Below, in pieces: positions 32,899-49,359 of a DNA stretch of 64,000 nucleotides. The translations under genes and the position numbers were made by a program. This stretch comes from Pyrrhoderma lamaoense (lineage: Eukaryota; Basidiomycota; Agaricomycetes; Hymenochaetales; Hymenochaetaceae): assembly GCA_002794735.1 (NCBI GenBank), contig NBAZ01000032.1, forward strand, positions 83,849-147,848, in the 5' to 3' direction. The notes under the pieces are model-generated. The model was not told where the DNA came from. It made no database searches and saw only the letters and a list, made by a program, of their open reading frames with translations. How positions within the stretch are numbered: position 1 is the stretch's first letter; each line of letters starts with the position of its first letter.

Positions 32899-35800
32899 TT
32901 ATCGTTTTCGTGCTTTCTTAGTTGAGGATCCAGTTTTGGAATGAGTTACGTGAGACTCGGAAATAGCCCTCTTGGAAGAACGTGTTTCCACGCCCTTTGT
33001 TACTGCAGCTTCGACTGTATTTTTAACCATGGATCTCGTTCTTATCCGATCTTCAGTCTGTGCTGAATCTTTGTCTATCACAGTGGGATTCTTTCCCCTA
33101 GTTCTAGTGATTGGAGTTGGTGAGGTACCAGTATTCGGTTTAGCCCTCCTAATCACCGATCGAGTTTTCTTTGGAGGTGTCTCTGGTTTCCTGCCTTGTA
33201 CGTTGTTTCTCGGTGCAACGATAACGCTATCTAGACCTAGAGCACTTCCTTTACTTTTCGAATCTCCCGGTATGTGTTGAGGAGAAGTGCCAGATACTTT
33301 CGGATCGCAAGGCTCTACCATCCTATTTGGAGAACATGAGATACATCTAATTTATCGATCTCAAATACACATACCTCATTTCCGGTGGCGGGCAATCATC
33401 CGATCTTGTGTTGATAGTAGTTCGTTTCAAGGATGTTATAGGTTTACTCAAAACATTGATATTGACATCAACAGGGACGACCTCGATAGGATCATTCGAG
33501 ACACGTTTCAAAGCTTCCATCATCTCACCGTGCAGAGATCCTCCGTTGGTCATTCTGATAGGGTCGAATCCTTTGAGTGCCTCATCTGTATAACAGTCTA
33601 ACAGCATCTCTCTAATACCCATTATTGAAGATCCCAGCTCCTGAAGGTCATCAGGTATACGATCTAACACATCCCCGAATACATCATCCTCTGTAAAGAA
33701 AGCTGGTCGTTTTTCATTAACAGTGGTCCCAGGGAATAAAATGATATGATAGCAAGCCTGAATTCTGATCATCTCTTTGTAGCTTTTAGATTCCAAGCTG
33801 ACTTTGGAGGCCTTTTGGAAAGAAAATAATGTCCAGACGGCGATCCACCAGATGGATTCTAAGTCATGGATATAATTGGCCCAAATGCCCTTTTTATTAT
33901 ACACTCTTCTACCTTCCTCTCTGGTCCAAATCCTCCGATTTCGAGTTTTTGGTTTGAAACGGTAAGCTTGAGCGGCAACTTCGATAGCTATAAAATCAGG
34001 AGTACCCTATCAAATGAATGTTATTTATGATAATCAGTTGATTTGCGAAGGTAGTTCTTACTGTCCGACTATCGCAAACTTCTCCAGCTCCTACTCGCTT
34101 AGCGAACTCAAAATCGCCAATGAGTCCCCGTTTTTCACCAGTAATGGGATCAGTGTACAAATACAGATTCCCTGGACTGATGTCTCGATGGACCCATCCT
34201 GCTTCATGAATGTATCGAAGTGCTGGATTACCATTTAGTTGACACAAACCCAGAATAATCAAATCTAGAACTTACCGCTTACTGCGCAATAAAGAACGAA
34301 TCCCATATCTTTCACATTACGCAGTTTATGGTAGGGAATAGCAACCTCTTTATATGCTATTCGGTAATGCCAGCGATGGCCGCGTGTAAAGCTCCGATTT
34401 AGCTCCAAAGAGGCAGCTTTCTGCTGATGCGAACCATCCGAATCTTTCTTATAACCCTCAGGAGTCCTCAGAGTAGAGACCTTAGTCCCGAGTTCTTCTC
34501 CTGGTAAAGGAATTATGTACGCTGACTTGGGATCCATATCCCGGAGAATGGTTATTCTCGTATGGTCTTCTCGATCTCCGACCTTAACTCTCCCGGATAT
34601 GATGGGAGTCAATGTTAAGGCTTCAACAGCCTCTCTCTCTGCGTCACCCTTTATATCGGCAAGGATCTTCTGTAGGGTTATATCTTCTGTTTCGTTTTTA
34701 TCACTGGGCCAATAATCTTTGATGATTAACGGTTCTTTCCCTTCAGTATCATCACCTCTGAAAGCTTTAAATATTCTTGTTCCCGCGGTAAAGATCCCAT
34801 CTGCTTTGATATCAGAAATGATATTCGACGAATCCGTCTTATAACCATTTCCGTTGATGTCAATAGTAAACTCTCGCTCGGTGCCATTACAACGCGCTGT
34901 AATAGTCGGATCCCATCCGAGTTCGACTTTTTCAGCAAATACGAGCGAGAGAACTACCTTGATCAGTGTCAGTGGATCCTGTAAAATGGTTCGTCACTAG
35001 GTGAAGGTAATACAAAGGAGATAAACATACAGCATTGATATCAAAAGGGTCGCTGGCTATGATCATGCTGCGACTAAATGCCCATAGTGTGAAGCGAGTG
35101 CCTTCGACAGTTGCACCGAAGTTGAATCTTCGGCATGGATCTATGGACATGCAGTGCCGTAAGCTATGTAGAACCCGTTTGATATTCTTTAAAAAGTAAA
35201 TGTCAATATCGTAACAGCTTTATAGCAAGCAAAGACATTACATCATGACTTTCTTTCCTTGCTTTCTTGAAGTGGACGCTAAGGGCAGCATTATACCAAT
35301 GTCTTCCCTCCAAGGACTCCGGGTATGTGTCGTGAGGATCATTTAAGTAAAGTTGAGCATCTGGCTCAATTTTACTATTTCCCTCCGACCAAATGGAATT
35401 GTTTTTATTGGCACGCAAGTGAGTTGTCGGGAATATACGGGAACCACTTGTCTCCTGAGCTGCTTTCGTGATTGCATTGAAAATGTTTACGAATGGCATA
35501 TCAGGAATATTGGTTTCGTGATCTCTAGAGTCCTCGGAACCCTGTGAGAAGCCCTCCCAGTAGAGTTCACCTGGAGTCACACCCCTCTTCAGAGTTTCAT
35601 TTTCAAGACAATAAACAACGATTCTATCGATATCAAATTCCGGCCGGATGGGAGGTAGAACGTAGTCAAAGAAATAGCTCATTGAATCACACCTAATTTC
35701 ACCTACAACGTAGTGAGTAGGTGTTCGGCGTTGACATTTTTGTGAGAAAACACAGAAGCTCACCAGATGCACCGAAACTTCCCCTTAACGGTGTATCCGC

Positions 35801-36096
35801 ATGTGGTGGTTTCCGTTGTTGCTCTGGTGTTTTCTTTTGAAAACGAGATGCAGATGAAACACCTGCGGGTACAGGGAGAGGGATACTAGGATCATAATCC
35901 CCGTTATCCACTGCTTTTCCTTTCCCCTTTACGTCTCCTCGCTTGCCTGAGACAGGTGACGTTTCTGTAGGTCTCACAGGACTTCTAAAGACATATGTTA
36001 GTATCTCCAATATAGCAAAGAATGGATTTATTTACTTCATGTATGTTGACAAGATGCCTTTCAAGTCATAAACTGGGGCTTTAGAGCTGGAAGCCA
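32899..36096 (-). CDS. FunK1-family protein kinase, copy 4
   Basis: Starts MASSSKAPVYDLKGIL at 36096. The N-terminal domain has TPEQQRKPPHADTPLRGSF and FFDYVLPPIRPEFDIDR. Kinase motifs: PLIIKDYWPSDKNETED, WVHRDISPGN, GLIGDFEFAKRVG (Phe where the other copies have Leu), GTPDFIAIEVAA, HDLESIWWIAVWTL. The tail is shorter and less conserved (RTRSMVKN; the end reads HVTHSKTGSSTKKARKR). The intron before the HRD exon is GT-AG. A run of five T at 35737-35741 (A on the coding strand) shifts the frame by +1 inside the N-terminal domain, between LLCFLTK and QRRTPTHYVVGE; one base fewer would restore it. Kinase part is open and looks intact. Confidence 0.85.
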
Positions 36097-39000
36097 TATT
36101 ATGAGTGTTAAGACCGTTGTTGTTCATGTTAGAAGGAATTCGACTTTGTAACAGAGTTCTTAACAAGAGTGAGGCGCGTTTATATAGTGAATATCACAAA
36201 CACCACGGTATGTCACATTGTGTCACATAACATCGGGCTATAACATTTAGTGCTCGACCTTTCATATCTTGATGCAGTAATTTCCAAGTAAATCTTAAGG
36301 GGACTTTTATACATGGGCGTTCTTATATGTTTACAATAGTCTGATTCGTAACGAGAAGACTCGAAGTTCACTAAACTATCAAGAACAATCAATTTTCAGG
36401 AAAGGATTACCCGCCCATGGGATCTTAGTCAAAGAAAGCTCTGCAAGTGCTCCTCCCTTGCCTAGGCTACCTCCAACTCAGAGTCACAAAACCTCTGTTT
36501 TTAGGCCATTTATCTCCCACCAGAACTCTCAGCTCTACTTATTATAGCTTCTTAAGATACGCAAACATATACTCGCTATGTGGCACAAGTGACTTCAGAA
36601 ACAAAGTACGAAGGATCGTTTCTCGTTCTGAATCTACACCATGTCTGGATCTTATCTTCCTTTGTCATCTACGAAGATAGTATTCAGCGAGAAATCTCGA
36701 ATGCTTGTTTTCTGCCTTGATGGAATATTAAATCAACATGGCGATCAGGTGGGTAATAGTTCCATATTCAATGACACCCCCAAACGTACTAACTAGAAAA
36801 AAAAAACATATATAACTCTCGTACACGCAATATAGAAAAACTTTTCCTCTTTGAGAACGTGTTTTGGACAGAGACCTTGATCAAAGAAAGAAAAAAGTTG
36901 ATAATCGCATTTGGGATTTTTCTTTTTCTCAACTTCTCGAAATATGATTTCTGACTCGCGGGGATCCATGTCACCCCCCATTACCAGGTTGGCTTTCTCG
37001 ACTTCTCGATGAGGCAATTGTTTCGTAGGTACACAGTTTCTCTCATTCATAGAATGGATGGCTATAAACTCTTTTATGAATAACTACAGACGTGAGGACA
37101 AGATACTTCGATTCTCAAATTCTCTAGAGGAACTCTGCTTGAAGTGTAGTGCGATCTGTCTATTCTCTAGCTTTTGAAGAGAATGAGAAAGGAATATGAA
37201 TTTGGGGAAGAAAATTAGAAATCGTAAGGATACTGCTACACGCATATCCCTCTCTCAAATTCTCTTTTCATTTCCTTTTTTTTCCTAGGCTTCAACTCGC
37301 AAAAAAATACAAATACATATAAAAATCCACCCATCTCTATATACAACATCGTATGCTTCTCGTTATTATCTCTTTTGTGTTAAAGCTTGAAAAAGTAATA
37401 GAAAAAACGAATTTGAGAGAGGGACATAGGTGTTGGTACGTCTATCGACTCAGCCCTCATAAATTCACTTTGTCGACAAGAAGCAAGAAAACAACATCTT
37501 AGTCACATATTCACTCTCGAAACTGTGACGTTCTCTCACGTGTTCTCATTATCTGCTCTTGCTAATTGCTCTTTGTGGGGGCGGGCTACTAATATCTACT
37601 TTTACATACTTTGAATTTTCAATTATCATACATATAAGTACAACTCAAACAACGTCAACAGCAACAGTGAAACAAAGAGGTCCCTAATGAACATCACAAC
37701 ATCTTGACAACAAGAACTGAAGTTCCCCAAGTCAAAACAAAAACACACATGGCTTCTTGGGAGGGGAGGGTGGTTTCTAGGTCGTGGAGATCTAGATCCG
37801 AAACTTGGAAAAAAAAAAGATTACACCAAAGAAAAAAATGAAAAAGGAGGGGAAAAAGAAAATTGTGCCCGGTCTTTTTGGTGACTCATCCCCGCGTCCC
37901 ACTAGAACTCAACCGACCCGAAAAACTCGTTGCTCCTTGTTCTCTTTTATCCCTTTTTTTCTCTCATAAATTTTATTATAACGATAATCCTATAATTACC
38001 ATATTATTAATATTATTGTTATTATATTTACTATCATTATGATTATCGTCTCACCTCTTTATAAGTTTATTCCCTCTCACAAAAATTTTGACAATAATTT
38101 GGTTATGAACAACCAACTCTCTAGACCCTTCTCCCTCAGCTAAAAAAAATTAATACCATTAATGTAAAACGGTAAAGTTACCTCTTCCCCCCCCCCCCCA
38201 CACACACATACACATAACGGCAAACTCGTGTTTTTGCGGGACGGACGAGTTCGGGGGGAGGGGGGAGAGCTTCTATCAACGAAAAAAAAAAACCTGAGCC
38301 CTAAGAAAGAACGAAAGAAAGTAAGAAAGAAAAGGTTGAGAGAGAGAGAGAAAGTGAGAAAGAGAAGAAGCGCCTCCCCCCCCCCCCCACCCCTTCCACT
38401 TCTATCTATCTATCTATCTATCTATTTCAGTCTTCCATTACTATCTTCTAAGCAAAGCTTCCCCCCCCCCAAAACAGCTTTTTTTCCCTAATATGTCTGT
38501 ACTAGATAATTTGTATCCGTGCTTATGCTCGATTCGGAAGGTGAATGAGGAGAAGAAGAAGAGAAAAGGAAAGGAAGAAGAAGAAGAAGAAGCGTGGGGT
38601 GGGGGAAGAGAGAGAGAGAGAGAGTAGGTTCCGATGGTATGGTTGCGATAACTACTAGTACTACTAAAATTCGTTCTTTTATTCTCGACGAACTCTGAGA
38701 TTATACTCATTACATTATATATGTATTCAAGTGATGAGACATTCGAGACCTTGAAAGTCGAGAAGCCAGTGAACGTGGAATTCTCTACGTGTAAGAAATC
38801 CGGAATTCATGTTTGCACTCACAGTTCTACATCTCCATTTAATTTTTATTTCTTATTTCTATACTTGAAATTGGTGGGCAAACCAAATTGAAGTATCTAA
38901 CCTCGGGGAGTGCGTCTGTCTTAGTTTAGTGTCTAAAGGTGACAACGTATAAATTAGGATTCAATTTGAAGTGCCCATGAAAGATAAATATCTGTGAGAA

Positions 39001-41135
39001 AATAACGACTTCAAAACGAAGCGGAGCTGAGGAAGGAAGCTCTGGAGAAGTGGGGGAGGGTGTATGTGTGTGTGGGGGGGGGAGGAATGCAAAAATACAA
39101 GGGAGAATTGGGAACTAGAACTTATTGACTTAAGAACTATGACGCAAGAGTCCCCAATTAAGTCACGGATGCTTTGGGAAAAGGAAAAAAGCGGACATAA
39201 AAAGAAGCAATATGTGCAACACCCCCCCCTCCCCGTCCCCTCCCCTAAAGCTATTAGAGTACTGAATGAGTATATAAAAAGTAGCGAAGCGTGTCGGATT
39301 GCGGAATAGTCTTGGGATAGATGGGTCTCGACCCGGGATTTCTTCTATTCGAGCGGAGCGGGGTGGTGGTGGTGGTAGTAGTGGTGGCTTATATTTATTA
39401 CAAATGATTAAGTACACGGAATGTAATGATAGATTGCACTCAAGCACTACACCCAAGGGAGAGAAGGTGGTTACAGATGTGCTGTATGTGGAAACGGATG
39501 CGATGGGGGGAGGGACATCGGCGAAACCTTTATGTCTCCTCCGAAGGTAAAATAGAATAAGAGTGTACGGCAATTAATAGAAGGGGGGGAGAGAGAGACG
39601 GAGAGAGAGAGACAAAAACAAAAAGGTGAGTTTATTCTGCTCATATATGGTTACCACCCCTTTGATGAGATGGAAGAAGGTTCACAAACTTGGGTCTGGG
39701 GTGAGAAGCGGAGGAGTGGAAGTATAAACATTCTTGGTGGGAGGGACGCGAAACGTGCCTAGTCGAGGGTCAGGAAGAGACATTGGCACATGGAAAGAGT
39801 GAACGGATAACGAACGCGTCAGCCGAAAAACGTGTCTCTCTCTCAAATCGTTCACTATATAAACAAAGTAATGTGCACTTTTGCTCAAACGTTATATAGA
39901 AGGCTGCGAATGTGTTTTTACGAGATGAGAGGCGGTATGATGACGTGTGTTATTGATGGTATGAAATGGGACGAGGGAGTGGAACGGAGTTTGGAAATGA
40001 GCGATTGCGATAAGGTGGTTAGGTGATTAGGAATCATTAGAAGCCATAAAAAAAAGATGTGCCTTGGACAAGGGTTGCTCAGAGCCCGTGCCAAAAAGAT
40101 AACTTTGATAGAACAGAGCACGATGCTTCCTCTTCTGCTCTCTCCGAACCGCGGCGATATGTCGTCGTCGGTTGGATGTTATTCTAAGCTTAATATGCAG
40201 GATAAAAGCATATGATTATGACAGGATTCGTGGTACATCGTACTGGCAAGGCAAGGCACAAGAGAGGGAGATATTAATAAGATTTCGAGATGTGATCGAG
40301 TATGGACACTTGTCAAAGATTAGCGTTGGAGTCCTTTTTTTCCAGGCGGAATGCCGTCCCTGTGCGATGAGTGATCACTGATGGCCCCCGCACGTGGAGC
40401 CGAACCGGAGATCGGACCGAAAGTATTCGGAAGTGTCGGGGTAACGGAGAGAAAAAGAAGAAAAAAAAAGTAAGAGAGAACGTGTGCAGGTGAGAGTGAA
40501 GGTGAAGGTGAGTGAAGGTGAAAGAAAATTTACAAGTGAAAAAGAAAGAAAGAAAAAGACGAGGTGTGGGTGAACAAGATGTCGAAAGGATTGGCACTCT
40601 TTTTTGAATTCCATTGTTGAGCCGGGAGAAAGATGAAAAGGCCGGGGATTCACCGCATCCATAACGGGCAGTGTCGGGAAGCCGACCGGAAGAGGTGGAG
40701 GAGGAGTAGTTAACAGCCCTTGTCCTCCATCCACCATCTCTCCTCTTTCTGAAACAAGCCATCGCGGTAGTCATCCTCATCTCTGATGTCCACCTGATCT
40801 CCCAATCAGTCGACGCAACGCCCTGCTCCTAGTCGTCAACGACGGTCACGACAACTAGACTCTTTCTCTCTTGTTCTGTAACCCTGTAGACAGCCTCCCC
40901 ATTAGACTTTGTCCTCAAGCTCTGCTCTAGATCTCTCGTCATCTCTTCCCCCTTCTTTTTTGCATATCTATTTCTTCCTCCCCTAGACTCATATAGACAA
41001 CTTCTGCCGCTTCTCTACTTATTACCTCCTCTCCATTCCCAACGTCACCTCCTTTTATCCCCTTCCTCTCGTCTCCATCTATCTCTCGCTCTCTATTCCC
41101 CGCCTCTCTTACTCTTTTGCTTCTCCCCTCTCACC
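36097..41135. other. Long intergenic region upstream of the Mig1-like gene
   Basis: About 5 kb without a supported gene. The left edge is the copy 4 promoter (ACGCGC on the minus strand at 36174-36179, next to a TATATAA). The rest is AT-rich with C/T-rich tracts and many simple repeats. The last 250 nt before the start codon at 41136 are almost pure C/T, typical of a fungal promoter/leader. The 77-residue frame at 36447-36680 and others nearby show no domain. Confidence 0.55.
38187..38625. repeat. Microsatellite cluster
   Basis: Includes C13 at 38187-38199 followed by a (CA)n run, C13 at 38376-38388, six TCTA units at 38401-38425, C10 at 38461-38470, an AAG-rich tract about 38550-38592 and (GA)n at 38607-38624. 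Other G/C runs follow near 39071 and 39220. Confidence 0.9.
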
Positions 41136-43945
<2,810 letters not shown>

Positions 43946-45551
43946 TGCATCAGTGGAAAAGGTGGAGAAGGAAGATTGAATGTTGTTGTATCATGTGTCA
44001 CTTACTTTTTGCAAGGCGGGGTTGGGTGATGAAGTCATTTTAAGCCTTCTCATGTCGGGAGTTGTCAAACTTAAGGACCTTGTTTCACCTGTTCATGACA
44101 AATTTTTATAACATCTTATGTATCTCATCATGTTATACGTATGCATTTATTTTGTTTCTTTTCTTTTTCTCTCTTTCGTTTCACTCCGTATTGAAGCCCC
44201 AATCTATCATCTTTTTCCTCCAGTCTGATGTTTCAAAATACGTTTTTTCGACTGTTATACTCAACGCACCTCAAATTATATCTATGATCTATAACTACCC
44301 CACCCTCCCCCATCCACTCTGACCCCTCTCGTCCTAGTTTGTTGACTGTCCACCGGCTGTTCCGTATTGTTTGAATTGGTGTGTGTGTGTATGTGTCACT
44401 TGTATGTCTGGTTTCATAATATTATAATAGTAATACGTTCCTATTTTCCACGGTTGCAAATTTTGTCCCTTTTTTTCCATCTACTTTTTACTTTCAAACC
44501 TTTCGCCCCTTTCGCCCCGAATGAAAATCTTCTGTTCGTTCCATGATTCATGTATCCCGCGACGTGCGACTTGCGACTTTTGCAACTAACGACTTGTTCT
44601 CTTTTTTCCCTTTGAAAAAAAAAAAGTTTCACCCTTTCCATACATGGTTTTTTTCCCCTCATCTTACGATCCGGTACCCCCTTTTTTTAACCACTTTTAA
44701 CTTTTTTTTCGAGGGATACTTCTTCTCTCTCTCGACCTAGTATATTATTGATATTTGTTTCGTTTTCCCCGCCTTCCTAATCCCTTTTACCTCGTTTCTT
44801 TCTTTTATTTTCGTTATACATGTATACGTCGACTGGGATCGATTAGCCATAAATTGTACAAGCTCATGAATAATAAATTATTAACAATTGCTCATGTTTA
44901 GTTCTCCTACTTTGGACAACACCTCTTTTTCTTTTTTCCTTTTTTTTAACCTCGCGTAGCGTATAATAAACGCTGTGTTATATTATCTAAGTGTGTTTAT
45001 TTGTACTTTTTTAGTAAGAGGGGAAAAAGAAAAAAGAATAAGGAAAGCTTTATGATATCAACCTTGGTAAAACGAAGGGAAGAGCCCAGTATAGACCACG
45101 AGATGTGATGAATGGGTAGGCCCTTAGAGGTCCCGGTTGGAAATAAGGGTAAGCTCTACATTCTCTTTGAATTTTGTAGTTATAGACACTTAATAACTAT
45201 AATACAAAGATGATACTAGGGCACTTGATTAACCTTCTATTTTTGAAACTTATCATCGACAAGATCATGTATCGTATACTGTGTTATATATATAATATTC
45301 ACCTTTTTGAACTTCGTATTGTTACAGTACTGGTGATGTTGGTAAGTAGACTCCGACATCGTCATTGCCTGTTACAGTAATAGTGAAAAAACTGACTACG
45401 ACAGCACATTGTTAAAAGCTTTGCTTGAACCAGGAGGAGGGGGAAGAGATGACGAAAGGTAGAAAATAACTACAACTTTTTTGAGGGTTCCTTCTTACTA
45501 CTTCGTTTCTCGGAAGAACTTTGGGTTGTGGAAGACTTTGCTGGTAGATAT

Positions 45552-45576
45552 ACACACACACACATACACACACACC
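45552..45576. repeat. (AC)n microsatellite
   Basis: Alternating ACACAC interrupted by one AT, about 25 nt long. Confidence 0.9.
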
Positions 45577-45999
45577 ACTTGAGTAAGACGTTTATTGTAT
45601 ATTGTACAGGTACATTATAGGAAAAAAATAAGCGTACTCCGAAACGGGGTTGCTGGGACGTTTCTTTTTATACGTGTACGTGTTAAGATGGGGTTTTTTT
45701 TTGTAACGTAAATCCGATTATTTCGAATGCAACTATGGTGCTGGTAGGGATTTGGGATTTGGTTGGTTTGTTAAGTGGATGGTAGCTTGTCAGGGCAATC
45801 TCGTATAACATCTTTGTGTGTTATTCTGGATAGAGTGAACCTGACGTATAACCCCGCTTACAATCCTGAGATATTCTTTTCGGTTTGTGTTTTTTACAGG
45901 AAAGAGATAAGACCTCTCTTCGTCTTTGACTTACTTATCAATGTTCTCAAATTTTCTTGGCCTCTTTCTTTGCACGTTCTTCAGTGTCCTCGCAGAGGT

Positions 46000-46014
46000 G
46001 GGGGGGGGGGGGGG
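46000..46014. repeat. G15 homopolymer
   Basis: Fifteen G in a row, the longest homopolymer I noticed. It could form G-rich structure, and its length in the assembly may not be reliable. Confidence 0.95.
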
Positions 46015-49000
46015 TAAATCTAAAGTAACTTGAGAACTTCTCTCTCTCTATATTTTTTACTTCCTTTAGTCATCACCCAATTCTCTTTCGCAAATTGGAC
46101 TCAAGCCGTGTTCCTGTGCTCTTATTCAAGAAGGATAGGGAAGGAAGTAAGGAAGATTTTCTGGACCCGGGATGGACACGTAGCTTTCGTAAAGTGGAGA
46201 AGCTACCGTTGAGTTACCTGCACCGCTCCCCTTTTTGACAAAGTTGTTGACGCAACCTCCTAGAGTGTGGTCTGTATCATAATAGAGTTCCGAATCTGAT
46301 ACGATATAAGAGCATTGTTTCTTCTATCGATATGAATACGCGTTAACAAAAACTTTTTGATCGTGCTTGTCCTGAAGTTGTAAGTAAGGGATATCATGAT
46401 AAAATACTAATACTAGACTATTTTTAACAGTTTGTGTGTTACAAGTACCTTAAATATCATGTATATTCACAATAACTAAAGAATCAATGGGGTGAACGAT
46501 GTATCGCTAGAACTCCGTCATCATCGTCGTCGAAATTTCCAACGTAAATGACTTCGGAGATTTACGAACACTCTCTTGCGTTGTGTGGATCTACTGAAAG
46601 GAGCTTTTATCTTTTATTTTCAAAAATCTCGTGTTTTTACTAAATTGCCGTTACGAAGCTATCTATCTATCTTAACTATCTATATAGATAGGACTTATTT
46701 ATTCGGATCCTTTTCGTGACTCTAGACTTGGCTGCCCCACACACACATATACACACCTATCTCGGAAGGTATATGTATTATATATTATGTACTGCGTGCA
46801 TTGTGTAGGTTTTGTATATGTTAAGTATTATTGATTTGTGAGAGTTCGTTTTTTCATTTTATTGGTACGTTTGATGATAGGGATTCTGGTGATGATGGTT
46901 TTGCCAATGATCGTAAAGCTATGGATCAAGCGGGAATAGCATAATTTCACCTTAGTATCTCGAGTTTCCAAAGAGAAATAGGGGGTTATGCGTGGATTTT
47001 AGTTCTAGTTTGATTAAAAAGCAAGAAAGAAAAACCGGAGTCCATATTCTAAAAACTCAGGTAGTTTCCTCTTCATTTGAGTTTGGACAAAGGGGCATCT
47101 TCTAATTGGTTCCCTGTGCGAGCTGAAAACATGCGAGAACCTAGACTTTACATACGAACAGACTGGTCCCTCGCATATGTCGCTGATAGCACACAAAAGA
47201 GAAAGAGAGGGAGAGATCAAAAATGGAAGAAAAGAAGGAGCCACGATAAACGAAGTAAATCAACCCTGCTATCTAATTTTACAATAACGAATACAAGGAA
47301 TTAATGCTATTCATCCTTCCTTACTACTCTTTCAGCTCATAGTCATGCTTATGATGATAAGCCCCTCTCTCCTTCGATGTGAGATGCGATGACTAACCAC
47401 CGATTACGCATCGTGAACCCTGATTTGTTTGGTCCGACAACGGGAAGGAGCTCCGAGAATGGAAATATTATGTTATCTTGTTATATTATTAATACATATT
47501 CGTGCCACAGAAAAATCCCCCATGAAATTCTCGTCCGTAACCTACCCACATACGAATATACATATAGATCACTGTTTTGTGCCTTTGGAGACATGGACTT
47601 GGTATAGGTGGTTTTTGTATAAAATATCTAATCGGTTGAATAGATCTGTCAATGAGATAGAAAGAGAGGAGAGAGAGAGTAGCAAAAACTACCGTTAGCG
47701 GATATTAGTCTATTGAATTCATCTGATGTCGATACAGTAGGTAAGTGTCCGTATACCTGGTCAGTGGCTCTGACAAAGCCGAGTCTCTGGGGTATCTCGT
47801 TAGAGTACTAAGTCTATCTTGTATATCATTTCCCGTTTTACTGTCAAACCCTCTTTGTGGATCGAGGTACCCGTCTGTACTGTTTTTTAGCTACCGAGGT
47901 ACTTTTTTTTTTAGTACTTCTTATTTCATATTTAGAGTTACTTTCTAAGCGGATCTTTGCTGTATGTGGCTTGTGGAGAGGTGGGGATATTTATGGGTGA
48001 GGAGGCTTCACTCGACGTAAAAGCTTGAGCTCTATACTTTTCTCCACCCAATCGGTTTAATGGTCTTGTACACCCCATACCTAACGTGATCCACTAGGGG
48101 GTCGTGAGGTGGCTGACTGTTGGATGATTGGACGAAGGGATCCGAGAAGTACAGGTACCAAACGATGTACCTCTGAAACTTGACAAATGATACACATCAA
48201 CTATTTTTTTTTGTAAGGAAACAGCCAGTCAGAACTTTTTACTCTTTTCTCACATTCTTTAGATCTCGATCCCTCTCCGCCCATCCTTACCTCAGCCCTT
48301 AACAAGTTCCAAAGAAGAGATTACTTCATAATAACACTTCCTAAGATGCTTTCTCAAGGCTATCTCGGCATTTGTTAGTTCATGAGAAGCGTGATTTTAC
48401 TACATGCCTTTCTATTCATAGCTATCCATATAAATTAGTATACATCGATCATGATCCTTATGTCAGGTTTTATCATGAGCTGATGTTACGATGTGGGCTC
48501 AAATCAAAACATTATCATAAGTAACTGATTGATTCCATTAGCTACTGAATTTCAATTGTACCTGATTTTAGAGTTTAATACTCTCAAGCAAGTTCGAGAA
48601 GATTGGTGTGTAGTGGAGGTAAACAAGCGTAATCATGCTTACCTAAGAGTAACGTGTTTTTTTTGTTTTGTTGTCAAACGACAGGTTATGTCCTTAACCT
48701 TGGGAACATTCTTCCGACACAATGTATCAAAGCATTCACCGAGGAACAACACCTTGTGCATGAAGAATCTTTAATAACTGTGAGGTCTTTATTCTCGTTG
48801 GACTGTGGCGTGGCTGTTGCAAGCTTGTGAAACGATGAGTGTTTGAAATGAAATGGCGTGTTTTAAGGTAGGTGTCGGATAACCTGATTCGAAGATAAGG
48901 TAAACAAAGGTCCTCGAGTTATGCGTGTGTGTGTATTTGCATTTTTTTCCCATTGCGTTACCACCAAATAGGAGAACAAGTAAGGAAAACCTGAGTAGTT

Positions 49001-49359
49001 TTCACATCTAATGTCACCACTTTCTAGTAGGTCCTATCCGATTCTATGCCAAATACCCAATAATTTACGTGGATCTAAAATAGTAATTATAGTTGATCTC
49101 TCTCCGAGACAATATTCCATTAGGATCACTGACTCCGATGTCGCATTCAATAATGTAACACCTATTTGGTTCATGTAACCTGAAAACCGTAAGCGCGCCC
49201 GTAGACGGCTGTGGCATTGTCAACCCCGCCAGTCAGAAATAATGAAGCAGCGTCTATATAATACCTTGGCCCTAGTAAAAAATATATTTCGCTACATTAA
49301 ATCCATTTCCCTTCCCCTCCCCCGCCCTTAACCTTATTATCCTTTGGTCAACTTAGAGG

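Larger units (their letters stand above)
43946..49359. other. Long intergenic region downstream of the Mig1-like gene
   Basis: About 5.4 kb without a supported gene; only short frames occur on both strands. Long T-rich and (CA)n/(CTAT)n tracts are present. Near the right end, TCTATATAATACC at about 49252-49264 is a TATA-like box and C/T-rich sequence at about 49300-49335 leads into the ABC transporter start. Confidence 0.5.

Noticed and set aside
36447..36680. 77-residue open frame in the intergenic region
   Set aside because: No domain, no supporting context and composition like its surroundings.
36744..36756. CAGGTGGGTAA word resembling the MITE terminus
   Set aside because: Only about 10 bases match and there is no partner end; probably chance.
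39315..39365. GGGTCTCGACCC stem-like sequence resembling a tRNA T-arm
   Set aside because: No matching acceptor, D or anticodon arms could be found around it.
36097..41135. SYGGRG (CreA-type) sites upstream of the Mig1-like gene, suggesting autoregulation
   Set aside because: Matches exist (for example GCGGGG near 39356), but a degenerate six-base site is expected about every 256 nt by chance, so density alone shows nothing.
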